Assembly: GCF_001598475.1 (NCBI RefSeq)
Contig: NZ_BCZA01000004.1
Span: forward strand, 310,001-374,000
Direction: 5' to 3'
DNA length: 64,000 nt
Source: Pantoea agglomerans NBRC 102470
Lineage (GTDB): Bacteria; Pseudomonadota; Gammaproteobacteria; Enterobacterales; Enterobacteriaceae
The translations under genes were made by a program, and so were the position numbers. Position 1 is the stretch's first letter. Each line of letters begins with the position of its first letter. A model generated the notes under the pieces. That model did no database searches and was not told where the DNA came from. It worked only from the letters and a program-made list of their open reading frames with translations. This document shows positions 29,784-40,252 of the stretch, in pieces.

Positions 29784-31468
29784 AGAAACTCCTGCGCTTT
29801 CTGAATCAGACTGGTTTTGGTCAGCGCCCCCAGAAAGCGCCGTTCCTGCGGATTGTTGAGCACCGGCAACCGCTCCAGTGTCACCGCCGCAAAGGCTTCC
29901 CATCCCTCACGCATACTCTGATTCTGATACACCACCGGGAAATCCTGATCCATCACGCACTGCACCGGTGAGTCGAGGGTGATCTCCTGTGCCAGCACCC
30001 GGCGCGAAATCTCATGAATCGAGACCACACCGAGGAAAGCGCCCGCGGCGTTGATCACATAAACATAGCGTTCACGCTTCAGGGAGCTGACCGCCAGCGC
30101 CTGCCCCACCGACTCCTCCGGCTGCAACGCCGCACCCGCAATAATCAGCTCGGCAATGCGCATATTATCGAAATCATATTTCGCTTCTGAACGGCTGAAG
30201 TGATGACTCACGACCGGATAGGTACTGGCGGATTGCAGGCGATAGACCACCATCGACGCCAGCACCGTGGCGATCATCAGCGGAAACAGCAGGCTGCTGT
30301 TGAGCGTCATCTCCAGCACCATCAGCATCGCCATCAACGGCGCCTGACTGACCGCTGCCAGCACCGCCGCCATACCAATCGCGGCATAGAGCAGCACGTT
30401 GCCGAGCGGCAGATGCAGCGCCGCACCCACCGTCGCGATGATCACCCCCAGCAGCGCGCCAATCAGCAGCGAAGGGGTAAAGAGTCCGCCGACGGCGTTC
30501 GAGCCTACCGACAGGCTGGTAGCGAGGGTTTTCAGCACCAGCAACAGCAGCAAACCCGGCAGCAGGTAGTGCCCTGCCATCACTTTGACGATCACCTCGT
30601 AACCGTTGCCGAGGATATCAGTGGAGATCAGCGCCAGTAAGCCGACCGCAAAGCCGCCCGCCCCGAGGCGCAGCGGCAGGGAGGCGACCCGGCTGAACAG
30701 CACTTTGCTGCGGGCGATGCATTTAATCACGATCCAGCCCGCCAGACCGGCGCACAGACCAATCACCACCGTCATCAGCAGGCTGCTGAGATCCATGGCG
30801 AAGTTCGCGTCTGCCAGCGGATAGAGCGCGCTGCGAAAACCCAGCGTCCACATGGTCATCACCGCCGTGGCGGCAGCGATGATCAGGGGGATCAGCCGCT
30901 GCAACGCAGAAATGCCGAAGGCGATTTCCGCCACAAAAATCGCCGACGCCAGCGGCGCATGGTAAACCGACGCGAGGCCCGCCGCCGCCGCCATCGCCAC
31001 CACGTCACTGTTTTTCAGGTTAAGTGAGGCCGGTAACAGGCGACCAATCGCACTGCCGCACAGTGCCGAGAGCTGCACCATCGGCCCCTCTTTACCTATC
31101 GAGGCGCCGCTGCCGATACTGGCAATCGACGATAAGGCGCGGAACAGTGAGGTCCGGGTCGGCACCGCATCCAGCCGGGCGTTGATCACTTCAAGGTAAT
31201 CCGTTTTCACCGTCTGCTGCTGCTCGATGGCAACGGCATAACGCAGAAAATAGCCCGCCAGTACGCCGCCCGCCCCCACCAGCAGCGGCCAGAATATCCA
31301 CGGCCAGAGATGCAGGGATTCGGTTATTTCGCCACTGCGGGCAAACAGCAGATGGTTGATCAGTTCAATCACGCCGCGGAAAGCCAGCGTCACCAGCGAC
31401 GCCGCACACCCGACCGGAATGGCGATCAGAAGTGTGGTCCAGTTTAATGCGTGCTTACTTGCTTTCAC
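29780..31468 (-). CDS. ClC-family chloride channel/antiporter with CBS pair
   Basis: A 562-residue inner-membrane ClC protein. The selectivity-filter region GSGASIGKEGPMVQLSALCG and the later NAVGGLFTPSLLIGA are diagnostic. Ten or more membrane segments occupy residues 1-420, then two CBS domains (about 440-560). E. coli ClcB is about 420 residues and lacks CBS domains, so this is a different, longer subtype. It sits between ygjP and ygjR, where E. coli has ygjQ. Whether it is a channel or a proton antiporter is not certain. Confidence 0.87.
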   Translation of the reverse strand: MKASKHALNWTTLLIAIPVGCAASLVTLAFRGVIELINHLLFARSGEITESLHLWPWIFWPLLVGAGGVLAGYFLRYAVAIEQQQTVKTDYLEVINARLDAVPTRTSLFRALSSIASIGSGASIGKEGPMVQLSALCGSAIGRLLPASLNLKNSDVVAMAAAAGLASVYHAPLASAIFVAEIAFGISALQRLIPLIIAAATAVMTMWTLGFRSALYPLADANFAMDLSSLLMTVVIGLCAGLAGWIVIKCIARSKVLFSRVASLPLRLGAGGFAVGLLALISTDILGNGYEVIVKVMAGHYLLPGLLLLLVLKTLATSLSVGSNAVGGLFTPSLLIGALLGVIIATVGAALHLPLGNVLLYAAIGMAAVLAAVSQAPLMAMLMVLEMTLNSSLLFPLMIATVLASMVVYRLQSASTYPVVSHHFSRSEAKYDFDNMRIAELIIAGAALQPEESVGQALAVSSLKRERYVYVINAAGAFLGVVSIHEISRRVLAQEITLDSPVQCVMDQDFPVVYQNQSMREGWEAFAAVTLERLPVLNNPQERRFLGALTKTSLIQKAQEFL

Positions 31469-31614
31469 CTGCGCTCCCTGGTTGGTACATAAACATCATC
31501 GCTTCCGCATATTATTGGAATGCGGATCGCAGGATCAATCCCTGCCCGCCCGGCACCATTGCACAGCGTGGGTGAGATGTTACTCTGCCGCTTTACAGCT
31601 GCCGGAGAGATGAC

Positions 31615-32601
31615 GTGATTCGTTTTGCCATTGTGGGAACAAACTGGATTACACGCCAGTTTATTGATGCCGCTCATGAAACCGGAGCGATGAAGCTCTG
31701 TGCGGTCTATTCACGCAGTCAGCAGCAGGCTGAGGCCTTTATCGCCGATTATCCCTGCAAACAGACCTTTACCTCACTGGAAGCGCTGGCCGCCAGCCCG
31801 GAGATCGATGCGGTCTATCTGGCCAGCCCCAACGCCCTGCACTGCCAGCAGGCGCTGCTGTTTATGTCGCACGGCAAGCATGTGATTTGCGAAAAACCGC
31901 TGGCCTCTAACCTGGCAGAAGTGGAACAGATGATCGCCTGCGCCCGTGAGCATCAGGTGGTGCTGTTTGAGGCGTTTAAAACTGCCAGCCTGCCTAATTT
32001 CCTGCGGCTGCAGCAGGCACTGCCTGACGTGGGTAAACTGCGAAAAGCGCTGCTGAATTACTGCCAGTACTCCTCACGCTACCCACGCTATCTCAACGGT
32101 GAGAACCCCAATACCTTTGATCCGCGCTGGTCGAATGGCTCAATTATGGATATCGGTTATTACTGCCTGGCCTCGGCGGTGACGCTGTGGGGCGAGCCAG
32201 ATCGCGTGCAGGCCAGCGCGACTTTGCTTGCGAGCGGCGTGGACGCGCACGGCGTGGTGGTGCTGAGTTACGGTGATTTCGATGTGACGATTCTGCATTC
32301 GAAGGTGAGTGATTCCAGCCTCCCCAGCGAGATTCAGGGTGAAGCGGGCGCGCTGGTGATAGAGAAGTTATCGGAGTGCCAGCAGCTGACGTTTGTGCCG
32401 CGGGGCGCGGAAAAGCAGACGCTGAGCCAGCCGCAGCATATCAACACTATGCTGTATGAGGCCGCCGCTTTTGCCCGGCTGGTTGAGCAGCGCCAGGTGG
32501 ACCACCCTTCGCTTGAGGTTTCGCGGATTACTGCATCGCTGCTGACTGAGATACGCCGCCAGACCGGCGTGATCTTCCCGGCCGACCAGGCTGCTGTGTA
32601 A
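31615..32601 (+). CDS. ygjR: Gfo/Idh/MocA-family oxidoreductase YgjR
   Basis: A 328-residue NAD(P)-dependent oxidoreductase. An N-terminal Rossmann fold (FAIVGTNWITRQFIDAA) precedes the conserved EKPLASN motif carrying the catalytic lysine, and a C-terminal alpha/beta domain. The start is GTG 31615 after GGAGAG. Gene order before alx matches E. coli ygjR. Substrate unknown, probably a sugar or sugar derivative. Confidence 0.9.
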   Translation: MIRFAIVGTNWITRQFIDAAHETGAMKLCAVYSRSQQQAEAFIADYPCKQTFTSLEALAASPEIDAVYLASPNALHCQQALLFMSHGKHVICEKPLASNLAEVEQMIACAREHQVVLFEAFKTASLPNFLRLQQALPDVGKLRKALLNYCQYSSRYPRYLNGENPNTFDPRWSNGSIMDIGYYCLASAVTLWGEPDRVQASATLLASGVDAHGVVVLSYGDFDVTILHSKVSDSSLPSEIQGEAGALVIEKLSECQQLTFVPRGAEKQTLSQPQHINTMLYEAAAFARLVEQRQVDHPSLEVSRITASLLTEIRRQTGVIFPADQAAV

Positions 32602-32654
32602 ATATTTCTAAATATGTCTGAGAGGTGTTGCTTCCTGTGCGGCTAAACCGTAAC

Positions 32655-32800
32655 TTACCCTCCTGCAAAGGGGAGTAACTTGTAAGCTGATTGATCGTCA
32701 TTACGATGCGAAAGCATCCGGTCATCAGGCAACCCGGAATCAATTTCTGTGTTGTAAGTGAGACCTTGCCGGAAGGCGAGGTTTGCTTACACAAAAATAA
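32655..32800 (+). promoter_or_regulatory. yybP-ykoY Mn2+ riboswitch (PRE element) of alx
   Basis: The untranslated leader of alx carries the two conserved blocks of this riboswitch class: GGGGAGTA at 32670-32677 and GACCTTGCCGGAAGG at 32762-32776. It is followed by a terminator-like hairpin. In E. coli this RNA senses Mn2+ and alkaline pH and controls alx. Boundaries are approximate. Confidence 0.85.
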
Positions 32801-32801
32801 G

Positions 32802-32837
32802 CGGCTGACGTCTTCTGACTTCAGCCGTTTTTTTTTA
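32802..32837 (+). terminator. Riboswitch expression-platform terminator
   Basis: CGGCTGA pairs with TCAGCCG (loop of 12), followed by nine or more T residues. It lies between the aptamer and the alx start and fits an intrinsic terminator controlled by the riboswitch. Confidence 0.82.
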
Positions 32838-32858
32838 TTTTTCGGACAGGATACGAAT

Positions 32859-33827
32859 ATGCAAACTGTGGGTACGCCTTTACTGTGGGGCAGCTTTGCG
32901 GTTGTGGTGCTTATCATGCTGGCTATCGACCTGCTGTTGCAGGGACGCCGTGGCGCGCAGACCATGTCTTTCAAACAGGCGGCCGTCTGGTCGCTGATCT
33001 GGGTTTCAGTCTCACTGCTGTTCAGCGCCGCCTTCTGGTGGTATCTGGAGGGCAGCGCGGGACGTGAAGTCGCTAACACGCAGACGCTCGCCTTCCTGAC
33101 CGGTTACGTGCTGGAAAAAGCGCTGGCGGTGGATAACGTCTTCGTCTGGCTGATGCTGTTCAGTTACTTCTCTATTCCGGCCAATCTGCAGCGCCGGGTG
33201 CTGATCTATGGGGTATTAGGCGCTATCGTGCTGCGTACCATCATGATCTTCGCCGGTAGCTGGCTGGTCACGCAGTTCAGCTGGATCCTCTATGTGTTCG
33301 GTGCCTTCCTGCTGTTCACCGGTGTGAAAATGGCGCTGGCGAAAGAGGATGACAGCGCGGTGGGCGAAAAACCTGTGGTGCGCTGGCTGCGTAAGCATCT
33401 GCGCATGACTGACGATCTCGACGGCGAGAAGTTCTTCACCCGCAAAAACGGCGTGCTGTTTGCGACGCCACTGCTGCTGGTGCTGATCATGGTGGAAATC
33501 AGCGACGTGATCTTTGCGGTCGACAGTATCCCGGCGATCTTCGCCGTGACCACTGACCCGTTTATCGTACTGACCTCAAACCTGTTCGCTATCCTGGGTT
33601 TGCGTGCCATGTACTTCCTGCTGGCAAACGTGGCGGAACGGTTCTCGATGCTGAAGTATGGCCTGGCGATTGTGCTGGTGTTCATCGGCTTTAAGATGCT
33701 GATTGTCGACCTCTACCATATCCCGGTCGGTATCTCGCTGGGTGTGGTCGGTGCCATTCTGGCATCAACCCTGCTGATTAATGCCTGGGTTAACCGCAAA
33801 AGAGACCAGAAAAAGCTCGCACCATAA
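32859..33827 (+). CDS. alx: Alx, TerC-family membrane protein (manganese homeostasis)
   Basis: A 322-residue TerC-family integral membrane protein with about nine spans. The family's conserved acidic motifs are [14 protein letters not shown] and [22 protein letters not shown] 32859 matches the E. coli start; the frame is open upstream through the riboswitch. In E. coli Alx is induced by alkaline pH and Mn2+ and is implicated in Mn2+ export. The riboswitch and terminator upstream show the same control here. Confidence 0.94.
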   Translation: MQTVGTPLLWGSFAVVVLIMLAIDLLLQGRRGAQTMSFKQAAVWSLIWVSVSLLFSAAFWWYLEGSAGREVANTQTLAFLTGYVLEKALAVDNVFVWLMLFSYFSIPANLQRRVLIYGVLGAIVLRTIMIFAGSWLVTQFSWILYVFGAFLLFTGVKMALAKEDDSAVGEKPVVRWLRKHLRMTDDLDGEKFFTRKNGVLFATPLLLVLIMVEISDVIFAVDSIPAIFAVTTDPFIVLTSNLFAILGLRAMYFLLANVAERFSMLKYGLAIVLVFIGFKMLIVDLYHIPVGISLGVVGAILASTLLINAWVNRKRDQKKLAP

Positions 33828-33834
33828 TTACCTG

Positions 33835-33862
33835 CAGGGGCAGCCGATGCCCCTGTTTTATT
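33835..33862 (+). terminator. Intrinsic terminator after alx
   Basis: CAGGGGCA and TGCCCCTG pair across a 5-base loop, followed by TTTTATTTT. Located eight bases after the alx stop. Confidence 0.85.
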
Positions 33863-34062
33863 TTGTGGCAGCCTGTCACGCCATTTCATCCCTCTGTCAC
33901 ACTTCCACTATCCAGCATAATAAAAATCTGACCTGCTCCACAGTGACAGAACTTTCTCTTTTCTCGTCCGATCTTTTCCTTATACTCCGCCGGGCAAACC
34001 GTTTTAGCCGATGCAAAACATCGCGTCTGAAACTACATCCGCGACAAAATATAGAAAATATT

Positions 34063-35295
34063 ATGCAGAAAACTCTCTCCGCACGTCTGGGTACGCTGCT
34101 CGCCGGTAGCCTGGTGAAGCAAATCATGATTGGGCTGATCGCCGGTGTGGCGCTCGCCTGGATTTCACACGATGCCGCGATCGCGGTCGGTCTGCTGGGT
34201 GAACTGTTTGTCAGTGCGCTGAAAGCGGTCGCGCCATTGCTGGTACTGATGCTGGTAATCGCCTCGATTGCCAACCACCAGCAGGGCCAGAAGAGCAATA
34301 TCCGGCCGATTATTATGCTTTATCTGCTGAGCACCTTTTTCGCGGCGGTGGTCGCGGTGGTCTTCAGCCATCTGATCCCGCAGACGCTGACGCTGGCGGT
34401 GGGCACCACGGAAATCACACCACCATCCGGCATTACCGAAGTGTTACGCGGACTGCTGATGAGCATGGTGTCGAATCCAATCACGGCCCTGATGAATGCC
34501 AACTACATCGGCATTCTGGTGTGGGCAATTGGTCTCGGGCTGGCTTTCCGTCACAGCAGTGACACTACCCGCGCCTTTCTCAATGATGCCTCTCATGCGG
34601 TGACCTGGCTGGTACGCTGCGTGATTCGCTGCGCGCCGATTGGTATTTTCGGTCTGGTGGCCTCGATCCTCGCGTCTACCGGCTTTGGCGCGCTGTGGCA
34701 ATATGCGCATCTGCTGGCGCTGCTGCTGGGCTGTATGCTGCTGATGGCGCTGGTGGTGAACCCGCTGCTGGTGTTCTATAAAATCCGTCGCAACCCCTAT
34801 CCACTGGTCTTCACCTGCCTGCGCGAAAGCGGCGTGACCGCCTTCTTTACCCGCAGTTCTGCCGCCAACATTCCGGTGAATATGGCGCTGGCGAAACGTC
34901 TGGATCTGGATGAGGATACCTATTCGGTGTCGATTCCGCTGGGCGCAACCATCAGTATGGCGGGGGCATCGATTACCATTACCGTGCTGACGCTGGCGGC
35001 GGTGCATACGCTGGGGATCAGCATTGATGTGCCGACGGCGATTCTGCTGAGTCTGGTGGCATCACTCTGTGCCTGTGGTGCATCTGGCGTGGCGGGCGGT
35101 TCGCTGCTGCTGATCCCGGTGGCCTGTAACATGTTCGGCATTCCGAATGATCTGGCAATGCAGGTGGTGGCGGTCGGCTTTATTATCGGCGTCCTGCAGG
35201 ATTCGGCGGAAACCGCGCTGAACTCCTCAACCGATATTCTGTTTACCGCCGCCGTCTGTCAGGCAGAAGCGGAGCGCGAAACCAGCCGGGCTTAA
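34063..35295 (+). CDS. sstT: Sodium:serine/threonine symporter
   Basis: A 410-residue dicarboxylate/amino acid:cation symporter. The start [20 protein letters not shown] at 34063 matches SstT; the long open frame upstream is leader. The family motif is seen in the [15 protein letters not shown] region and the transport-core segment [16 protein letters not shown]. It takes up serine and threonine with Na+. Gene order after alx is as in E. coli. It ends in the convergent region holding palindromic element copy 1. Confidence 0.94.
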   Translation: MQKTLSARLGTLLAGSLVKQIMIGLIAGVALAWISHDAAIAVGLLGELFVSALKAVAPLLVLMLVIASIANHQQGQKSNIRPIIMLYLLSTFFAAVVAVVFSHLIPQTLTLAVGTTEITPPSGITEVLRGLLMSMVSNPITALMNANYIGILVWAIGLGLAFRHSSDTTRAFLNDASHAVTWLVRCVIRCAPIGIFGLVASILASTGFGALWQYAHLLALLLGCMLLMALVVNPLLVFYKIRRNPYPLVFTCLRESGVTAFFTRSSAANIPVNMALAKRLDLDEDTYSVSIPLGATISMAGASITITVLTLAAVHTLGISIDVPTAILLSLVASLCACGASGVAGGSLLLIPVACNMFGIPNDLAMQVVAVGFIIGVLQDSAETALNSSTDILFTAAVCQAEAERETSRA

Positions 35296-35323
35296 CCTTT
35301 CAGATAGCTCAAAAGCTCAAAGA

Positions 35324-35428
35324 GTGGGTGGCAGAGTCCGAAAAGCAAAGCGTCCCGCGCCAGGGAAGGCGCGGGCCGAGCGAGCAGGGATGCTTTAAGC
35401 GACTTTGCGATCGGACTCTGCCACCCAC
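35324..35428. repeat. Palindromic intergenic element, copy 1
   Basis: Perfect 18-base inverted arms (GTGGGTGGCAGAGTCCGA / TCGGACTCTGCCACCCAC) enclose a 69-base core. The core has an inner stem GCAAAG/CTTTGC and a central hairpin CCCGCGCC-AGGGAA-GGCGCGGG. It shares the core, but not the outer arms, with the element at 47088-47190. It lies between convergent sstT and uxaA. It may act as a transcript-end structure or be a mobile palindromic unit; both are inference. Confidence 0.85.
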
Positions 35429-35491
35429 GAAGGGCACAGGATTAACCGACGGTAATAACAACATCAGGATCGCCATTGTTTGCCTGACAAA

Positions 35492-36982
35492 CTATAGCGT
35501 CACACCGCTTTTGAAAATCGCCAGCTCGCGGAAATCGTTCTTCTCGTTGTTGGTCGGCTGACCACTGGCAATCGCCACAATGCTGTCGACAAAGTCTTCC
35601 AGCATCGCATCCATACTCATTCCCTCGATCAACCGTCCGGCATTAAAGTCGATCCAGTGCGGTTTCTTCTCCGCCAGCGGCGTATTGGTGGCCAGCTTCA
35701 CCGTCGGCACAAAACCGCCATAAGGTGTGCCGCGTCCGGTACTGAACAGCACCATGTGGCAACCGGCTCCCGCCAGCGCACTGGTGGCGACCGCATCATT
35801 GCCCGGCGCACTCAGCAGATTCAGCCCCGGCGTTTTTAACCGTTCGCCATACTTCAGCACATCGACCACCTGGCTCTGCCCCGCTTTCTGAGTACAGCCC
35901 AGCGACTTCTCCTCCAGCGTGGTGATACCGCCCGCTTTGTTGCCTGGCGACGGGTTTTCGTAGATCGGCTGCTGGTGATCGATAAAATACTGTTTGAAAT
36001 CGTTGATCATCGCCACCGTTTTGCTGAAGGTCTCCTCGTCGCGACAGCGACTCATCAGAATCCGTTCTGCGCCAAACATTTCCGGTACTTCGGTCAGTAC
36101 GGTCGTGCCGCCATTGGCGATCATCTGGTCCGAGAAACGTCCCAGCAACGGATTGGCGGTGATGCCAGACAAACCATCCGAACCGCCGCACTCCAGACCA
36201 AACTTCAGCTCGCTGAGTTTGCCCGGCTCGCGCTGGTCGTGATGCATTTTTTCATACAATGCGTGCAGCCGCTCCAGCCCGGCTTCCACCTCATCGTCAT
36301 GCTGCTGGCACACCATAAACTCGACCCGGTCGCTTTCAAACGCGCCGAGGGTGTCACGGAAGGCATCAACCTGATTGTTTTCGCAGCCGAGACCAATCAC
36401 CAGCACCGCGCCAGCATTAGGATGGCGCACCATGTTCTGCAGCATGGTGCGGGTGTTTTCGTGATCCTGCCCCAGCTGCGAACAACCGAAGGTATGGCTG
36501 AACAGGAACGCGCCATCGATATCTTCTGCCTCCTGCGTCTCTTTCAGGAAACGCTGCAGGATCTGACGCGCAATGCCGTTGACGCAGCCGACGGTTGGCA
36601 GGATCCACAGCTCATTGCGGATGCCAACCTCGCCGTTAGCACGACGGTAGATCTGCACCTCACGGTCACCCGGCTGCGGCGGCAGCGTCACAAACTCGGG
36701 CTGATACGCATACTGATCCAGATCGCTGAGATTGGTGCGGGCGTTCTGCGAATGGATTAACTCACCGGCGGCCACAGGCTGCGTGGCATGGGCAATCGGC
36801 AGCCCATATTTGATCACCAGCTCATCCTGCGCGATAGGCTGCAGGGCAAATTTATGCCCGCGTCCGACCGCCTGTTGCACCGCCACACTCAGTGGCGGCA
36901 GCTCTATCATGGCGCCCGCGTCTAAATCACGTAACGCCACGGCGACATTGTCGCGGGGATCAATTTTAATTGCGTCTTGCAT
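35492..36982 (-). CDS. uxaA: Altronate dehydratase
   Basis: A 496-residue UxaA, converting D-altronate to 2-keto-3-deoxy-gluconate in galacturonate catabolism. The N-terminal SAF domain (about 10-90) is followed by the large dehydratase domain. Conserved segments are GLECGGSDGLSGITANP and FSTGRGTPYGGFVPTVK. It is the last gene of uxaCBA, four bases after uxaB. Length equals the E. coli enzyme (495). Confidence 0.96.
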   Translation of the reverse strand: MQDAIKIDPRDNVAVALRDLDAGAMIELPPLSVAVQQAVGRGHKFALQPIAQDELVIKYGLPIAHATQPVAAGELIHSQNARTNLSDLDQYAYQPEFVTLPPQPGDREVQIYRRANGEVGIRNELWILPTVGCVNGIARQILQRFLKETQEAEDIDGAFLFSHTFGCSQLGQDHENTRTMLQNMVRHPNAGAVLVIGLGCENNQVDAFRDTLGAFESDRVEFMVCQQHDDEVEAGLERLHALYEKMHHDQREPGKLSELKFGLECGGSDGLSGITANPLLGRFSDQMIANGGTTVLTEVPEMFGAERILMSRCRDEETFSKTVAMINDFKQYFIDHQQPIYENPSPGNKAGGITTLEEKSLGCTQKAGQSQVVDVLKYGERLKTPGLNLLSAPGNDAVATSALAGAGCHMVLFSTGRGTPYGGFVPTVKLATNTPLAEKKPHWIDFNAGRLIEGMSMDAMLEDFVDSIVAIASGQPTNNEKNDFRELAIFKSGVTL

Positions 36983-36986
36983 AGCG

Positions 36987-38435
36987 TTATCTCAGTTGGC
37001 TCAGCGCCTCACGCATTCCGTGGGCGATGATATTTTGCAGGTGTTGGGTGACAGCCGCAGCCAGTCCGGGCTGACGGGTTAAATCTTCACCCCAGTGTTG
37101 CGCGTCGCTGAGTACGCCGTTCACCAGCTGTTGCGGTGACAGCTGATCCGCATCAAGTGCTTTCCAGGCGTCGGCGTAGCGCTGTAACCACTGCGGCTCG
37201 TCCTGCAATGGCCAGCTTTTGCCGGCTGACTCGCCGCGATAAAAAGCGATCAGCGCGGCCAGCGCAAAAGTGATATGTGTCGGCCACTCGCCGGTTTGCT
37301 GATGCGCGGCAAGGAGTGGCGTCAGCAGACGGGTGCGGAATTTGGTCATTCCATTAAGGGCAATCGACAGCAGCGCGTGGCGAATAAACGGATTGCGGAA
37401 ACGACGCTGTACCGCATCGGCAAACGCGTGCAGTTCATCGGCAGGCAGATCCAGCGTCGGGATCACTTCGTGACGCAGCAGGTTATCCACAAATCCGGCG
37501 ATAGCCGGATCGGCCATCGCCTCTCCCACGCTCTCAATACCGGCCAGAAACGCGACCGGTACCATTGCAGTGTGCGCGCCATTGAGAATGGCCACTTTCT
37601 GCGCTTTATAGGGCGCAATGTCATCCACATGCCGAACCTGCGGCGACAGCGCCGCCAGCTTCAGTTCATTAAACAGCGCCGACGGCCCCTGAATCACAAA
37701 CTGATAGTAGACTTCGCCCGCCACCAGATAGCGATCTTCATAACCCAGCTCGCGTTGTAGCTGCTCGCTTTCCGCCGGGAAGCCGGTGACGATGCGGTCG
37801 ACCAGAGTGTTATAGAACGCGCAGTGCTGATGAACCCAGGTTTTAAATTCGGAGGGCAGATGCCACTGATCGGCGTAGCGCAGCACCAGATCGCGCAGCG
37901 TGTCGCCGTTATGTTCAATCAGCTCGCACGGCACCACCAGCCAGCCCCGGTCGCTGGCGCCATTGAAGTGGGAATAGCGCGCCCACAGCAGCTGCGTCAG
38001 TTTGCCAGGGAAACTGCTGGCAGGCTGATCGGTAAGCTGATCCGTGCCGACAAAGGCGATGCCCGCTTCGGTGGTATTGGAGAAGACCATGCGCAGATCC
38101 GGATTACGGGCCAGCGCCATAAACTCGCCGAACTGCTGCCAGGGCTGGATTTCACGGTTGAGACTGCGGATCAGCCGGGTTTCGCTGACCTGCTCGCCCT
38201 GATCGTTCAGCCCGCGGATCAGTGTGGTATAGAGTCCATCCTGCTGATTCAGGCTGTCGCTGACTTCACGGTTGCGCGGCCGCACCACCACGATCCCGGC
38301 ATCGGTGCCCTGATGTTCATTGAGCCAGTCGATCTGCCAGTCAATAAAGGCGCGCAGGAAGTTGCCTTCGCCGAACTGGATCACCCGGTCGCGATAGACT
38401 GCGCCCGGAAAGTCGTGACGGTTTAGCCTTTTCAT
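36987..38435 (-). CDS. uxaB: Tagaturonate reductase
   Basis: A 482-residue NADH-dependent reductase of the mannitol dehydrogenase family, turning D-tagaturonate into D-altronate. The N-terminus KRLNRHDFPGAVYRDRVIQF and IQFGEGNFLRAFIDWQIDWL match UxaB. ILNGAHTAMVPVAFLAG is the conserved active-site region of the family. Here it lies inside the uxa operon, two bases from uxaC. In E. coli uxaB maps elsewhere, so this operon joins the whole pathway to the dehydratase. Confidence 0.95.
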   Translation of the reverse strand: MKRLNRHDFPGAVYRDRVIQFGEGNFLRAFIDWQIDWLNEHQGTDAGIVVVRPRNREVSDSLNQQDGLYTTLIRGLNDQGEQVSETRLIRSLNREIQPWQQFGEFMALARNPDLRMVFSNTTEAGIAFVGTDQLTDQPASSFPGKLTQLLWARYSHFNGASDRGWLVVPCELIEHNGDTLRDLVLRYADQWHLPSEFKTWVHQHCAFYNTLVDRIVTGFPAESEQLQRELGYEDRYLVAGEVYYQFVIQGPSALFNELKLAALSPQVRHVDDIAPYKAQKVAILNGAHTAMVPVAFLAGIESVGEAMADPAIAGFVDNLLRHEVIPTLDLPADELHAFADAVQRRFRNPFIRHALLSIALNGMTKFRTRLLTPLLAAHQQTGEWPTHITFALAALIAFYRGESAGKSWPLQDEPQWLQRYADAWKALDADQLSPQQLVNGVLSDAQHWGEDLTRQPGLAAAVTQHLQNIIAHGMREALSQLR

Positions 38436-38437
38436 TA

Positions 38438-39853
38438 TCAGGCTCCCAGCTCGATGCCGAAGTAATCGCGGGCATTGTTGAAGCAGATGTTCTGTACCAT
38501 CTGACCTAACAGTGCTTCATCGGCTGGCGCTTCACCCTGCTCCACCCAGCGGCCTATCATCTGGCACAGCAAGCGGCGGAAATATTCGTGGCGGGTGTAG
38601 GAGAGGAAGCTGCGGCTATCGGTCAGCATGCCGACGAAACGGCTCAGCAGACCAATCTGCGCCAGCTGTGTCATCTGACGCTGCATACCATCCAGCTGAT
38701 CGTTGAACCACCAGGCTGAACCAAACTGCATTTTGCCCGCCTGACCTTCGCCCTGAAAGTTGCCCGCCATAGTGGCCAGGACTTCGTTGTCGCGCGGGTT
38801 CAGGCAGTAGAGAATGGTTTTAGGCAGCGCATTATTAAGATTCTGCGCGCCCAGCAGGCGTGCCAGCGGTTCGGCCAGCGGCTGGTCGTTGATCGAATCG
38901 AAGCCGACATCAGGCCCCAGCAGCTGGTACTGGCGCGGATTGGTGTTGCGCAGTGCGCCAATGTGATACTGCTGCACCCAGCCACGGCGGGCATATTCGC
39001 TGCCCAGCCAGACCAGCACCGCCGTTTTAAACTGTGCCGTTTCCTGCGGGTTGGGCGCGGCACCGCTGCGACGACGCGCCAGAATCGCATCCAGCGTGGC
39101 GTCATCCGCCTCGGCGTAGCAGACCACATCCAGCGCGTGATCGGAGACTTTACAGCCGTGCGCCGCGAAGTGATCCAGCCGCTGATGCAGTGCGCTGCGC
39201 AGATCGTCAAAACGCTGCACGCTGATATCCGTCAGCTGCTCCAGCGTCTCGATCCACGGCAGGAAGGTTTCCGCTTCGATATTAAACGCTTTGTCCGGAC
39301 GCCAGCTCGGCAGCACTTTAACGCTGAAACTGGCATCGTCTGCCAGCGCGCGGTGATGGCGCAGGTCATCCAGCGGATCGTCAGTGGTGCCCACCATCTT
39401 CACCTTCATCTGCTGCATGATGCCGCGCGTGGTAAAGCTATCCTGCGCCAGCAGTTCATTGCAGCGATGCCAGATGCTGTCAGCCGTTTTCTCAGAAAGC
39501 AGTGTATCGGTAATACCGAAAGGCCGGCGTAACTCCAGGTGGGTCCAGTGATAGAGCGGGTTGCCGATGGTGTGCGGTACGGTGCGCGCCCAGGCGTCAA
39601 ATTTTTCACGATCGCTAGCGTTACCGGTACAGAACGCCTCAGCCACACCGTTGGCGCGCATGGCCCGCCACTTATAGTGATCGCCCTTCAGCCAGATGTC
39701 ATAAAGGTTGGCGAAGCGATGATTTTCGGCAATCTGCTGCGGCGGTAAGTGGCAGTGATAGTCGAAAATCGGCTGATTCTTTGCATAGTCGTGATAGAGA
39801 CGACGGGCGAATTCGGTATCCAGCAAAAAATCTTCGGTCATGAAACGTGACAT
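38438..39853 (-). CDS. uxaC: Glucuronate/galacturonate isomerase
   Basis: A 471-residue uronate isomerase, first step in hexuronate breakdown. The N-terminus [20 protein letters not shown] and the metal motif FDYHCHLPP are as in E. coli UxaC (470 residues). First gene of the uxaCBA operon. An ExuR/UxuR-like operator stands 36-55 bases upstream of its start. Confidence 0.97.
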   Translation of the reverse strand: MSRFMTEDFLLDTEFARRLYHDYAKNQPIFDYHCHLPPQQIAENHRFANLYDIWLKGDHYKWRAMRANGVAEAFCTGNASDREKFDAWARTVPHTIGNPLYHWTHLELRRPFGITDTLLSEKTADSIWHRCNELLAQDSFTTRGIMQQMKVKMVGTTDDPLDDLRHHRALADDASFSVKVLPSWRPDKAFNIEAETFLPWIETLEQLTDISVQRFDDLRSALHQRLDHFAAHGCKVSDHALDVVCYAEADDATLDAILARRRSGAAPNPQETAQFKTAVLVWLGSEYARRGWVQQYHIGALRNTNPRQYQLLGPDVGFDSINDQPLAEPLARLLGAQNLNNALPKTILYCLNPRDNEVLATMAGNFQGEGQAGKMQFGSAWWFNDQLDGMQRQMTQLAQIGLLSRFVGMLTDSRSFLSYTRHEYFRRLLCQMIGRWVEQGEAPADEALLGQMVQNICFNNARDYFGIELGA

Positions 39854-39888
39854 ACATGCTTCCTCATCGACTGAACCACGGATGGCCC

Positions 39889-39908
39889 AAAGTTATCATA
39901 CCAATTTT
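39889..39908 (-). promoter_or_regulatory. ExuR/UxuR-like operator before uxaC
   Basis: On the minus strand AAAATTGGTATGATAACTTT resembles the AAATTGGTATACCAATTT-type hexuronate operator. It lies 36-55 bases before the uxaC start, suited to repression. Confidence 0.65.
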
Positions 39909-40071
39909 AGTCCGTTACGGATTTATTTGCGATCCTGCTCACATAAACGGCGGTAGCTGGCTGCCGTTATGGACGTTTTTGTCGCCCGCATCGCGCTAAA
40001 TGGCTGTCATTACGCAGGTTTCCAGTATCCCACAGTGCAGAAAGGGTTTTTGTGATGGCTCTCAACTTTTA

Positions 40072-40088
40072 AAGTTGTATAACAAGTT
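40072..40088 (+). promoter_or_regulatory. ExuR-like operator before exuT
   Basis: AAGTTGTATAACAAGTT has half-sites AAGTTGT and ACAAGTT around ATA, close to the site before exuR. It lies 165 bases upstream of the exuT start. Confidence 0.65.
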
Positions 40089-40252
40089 AGGCTCTCGCCC
40101 CATCGTGAGGTCGTTAGCGACTCACAAATGGCAAGGTCATAACAGGGTTGCTCATACAGAACCTGCGGGCGTGAGCAGAGCTGCATCACGTGCTGTCCCG
40201 CTCCAGATAACAACAGCGGCAAGACCGCATACAGAACTGGAAGAGGTAGAGG

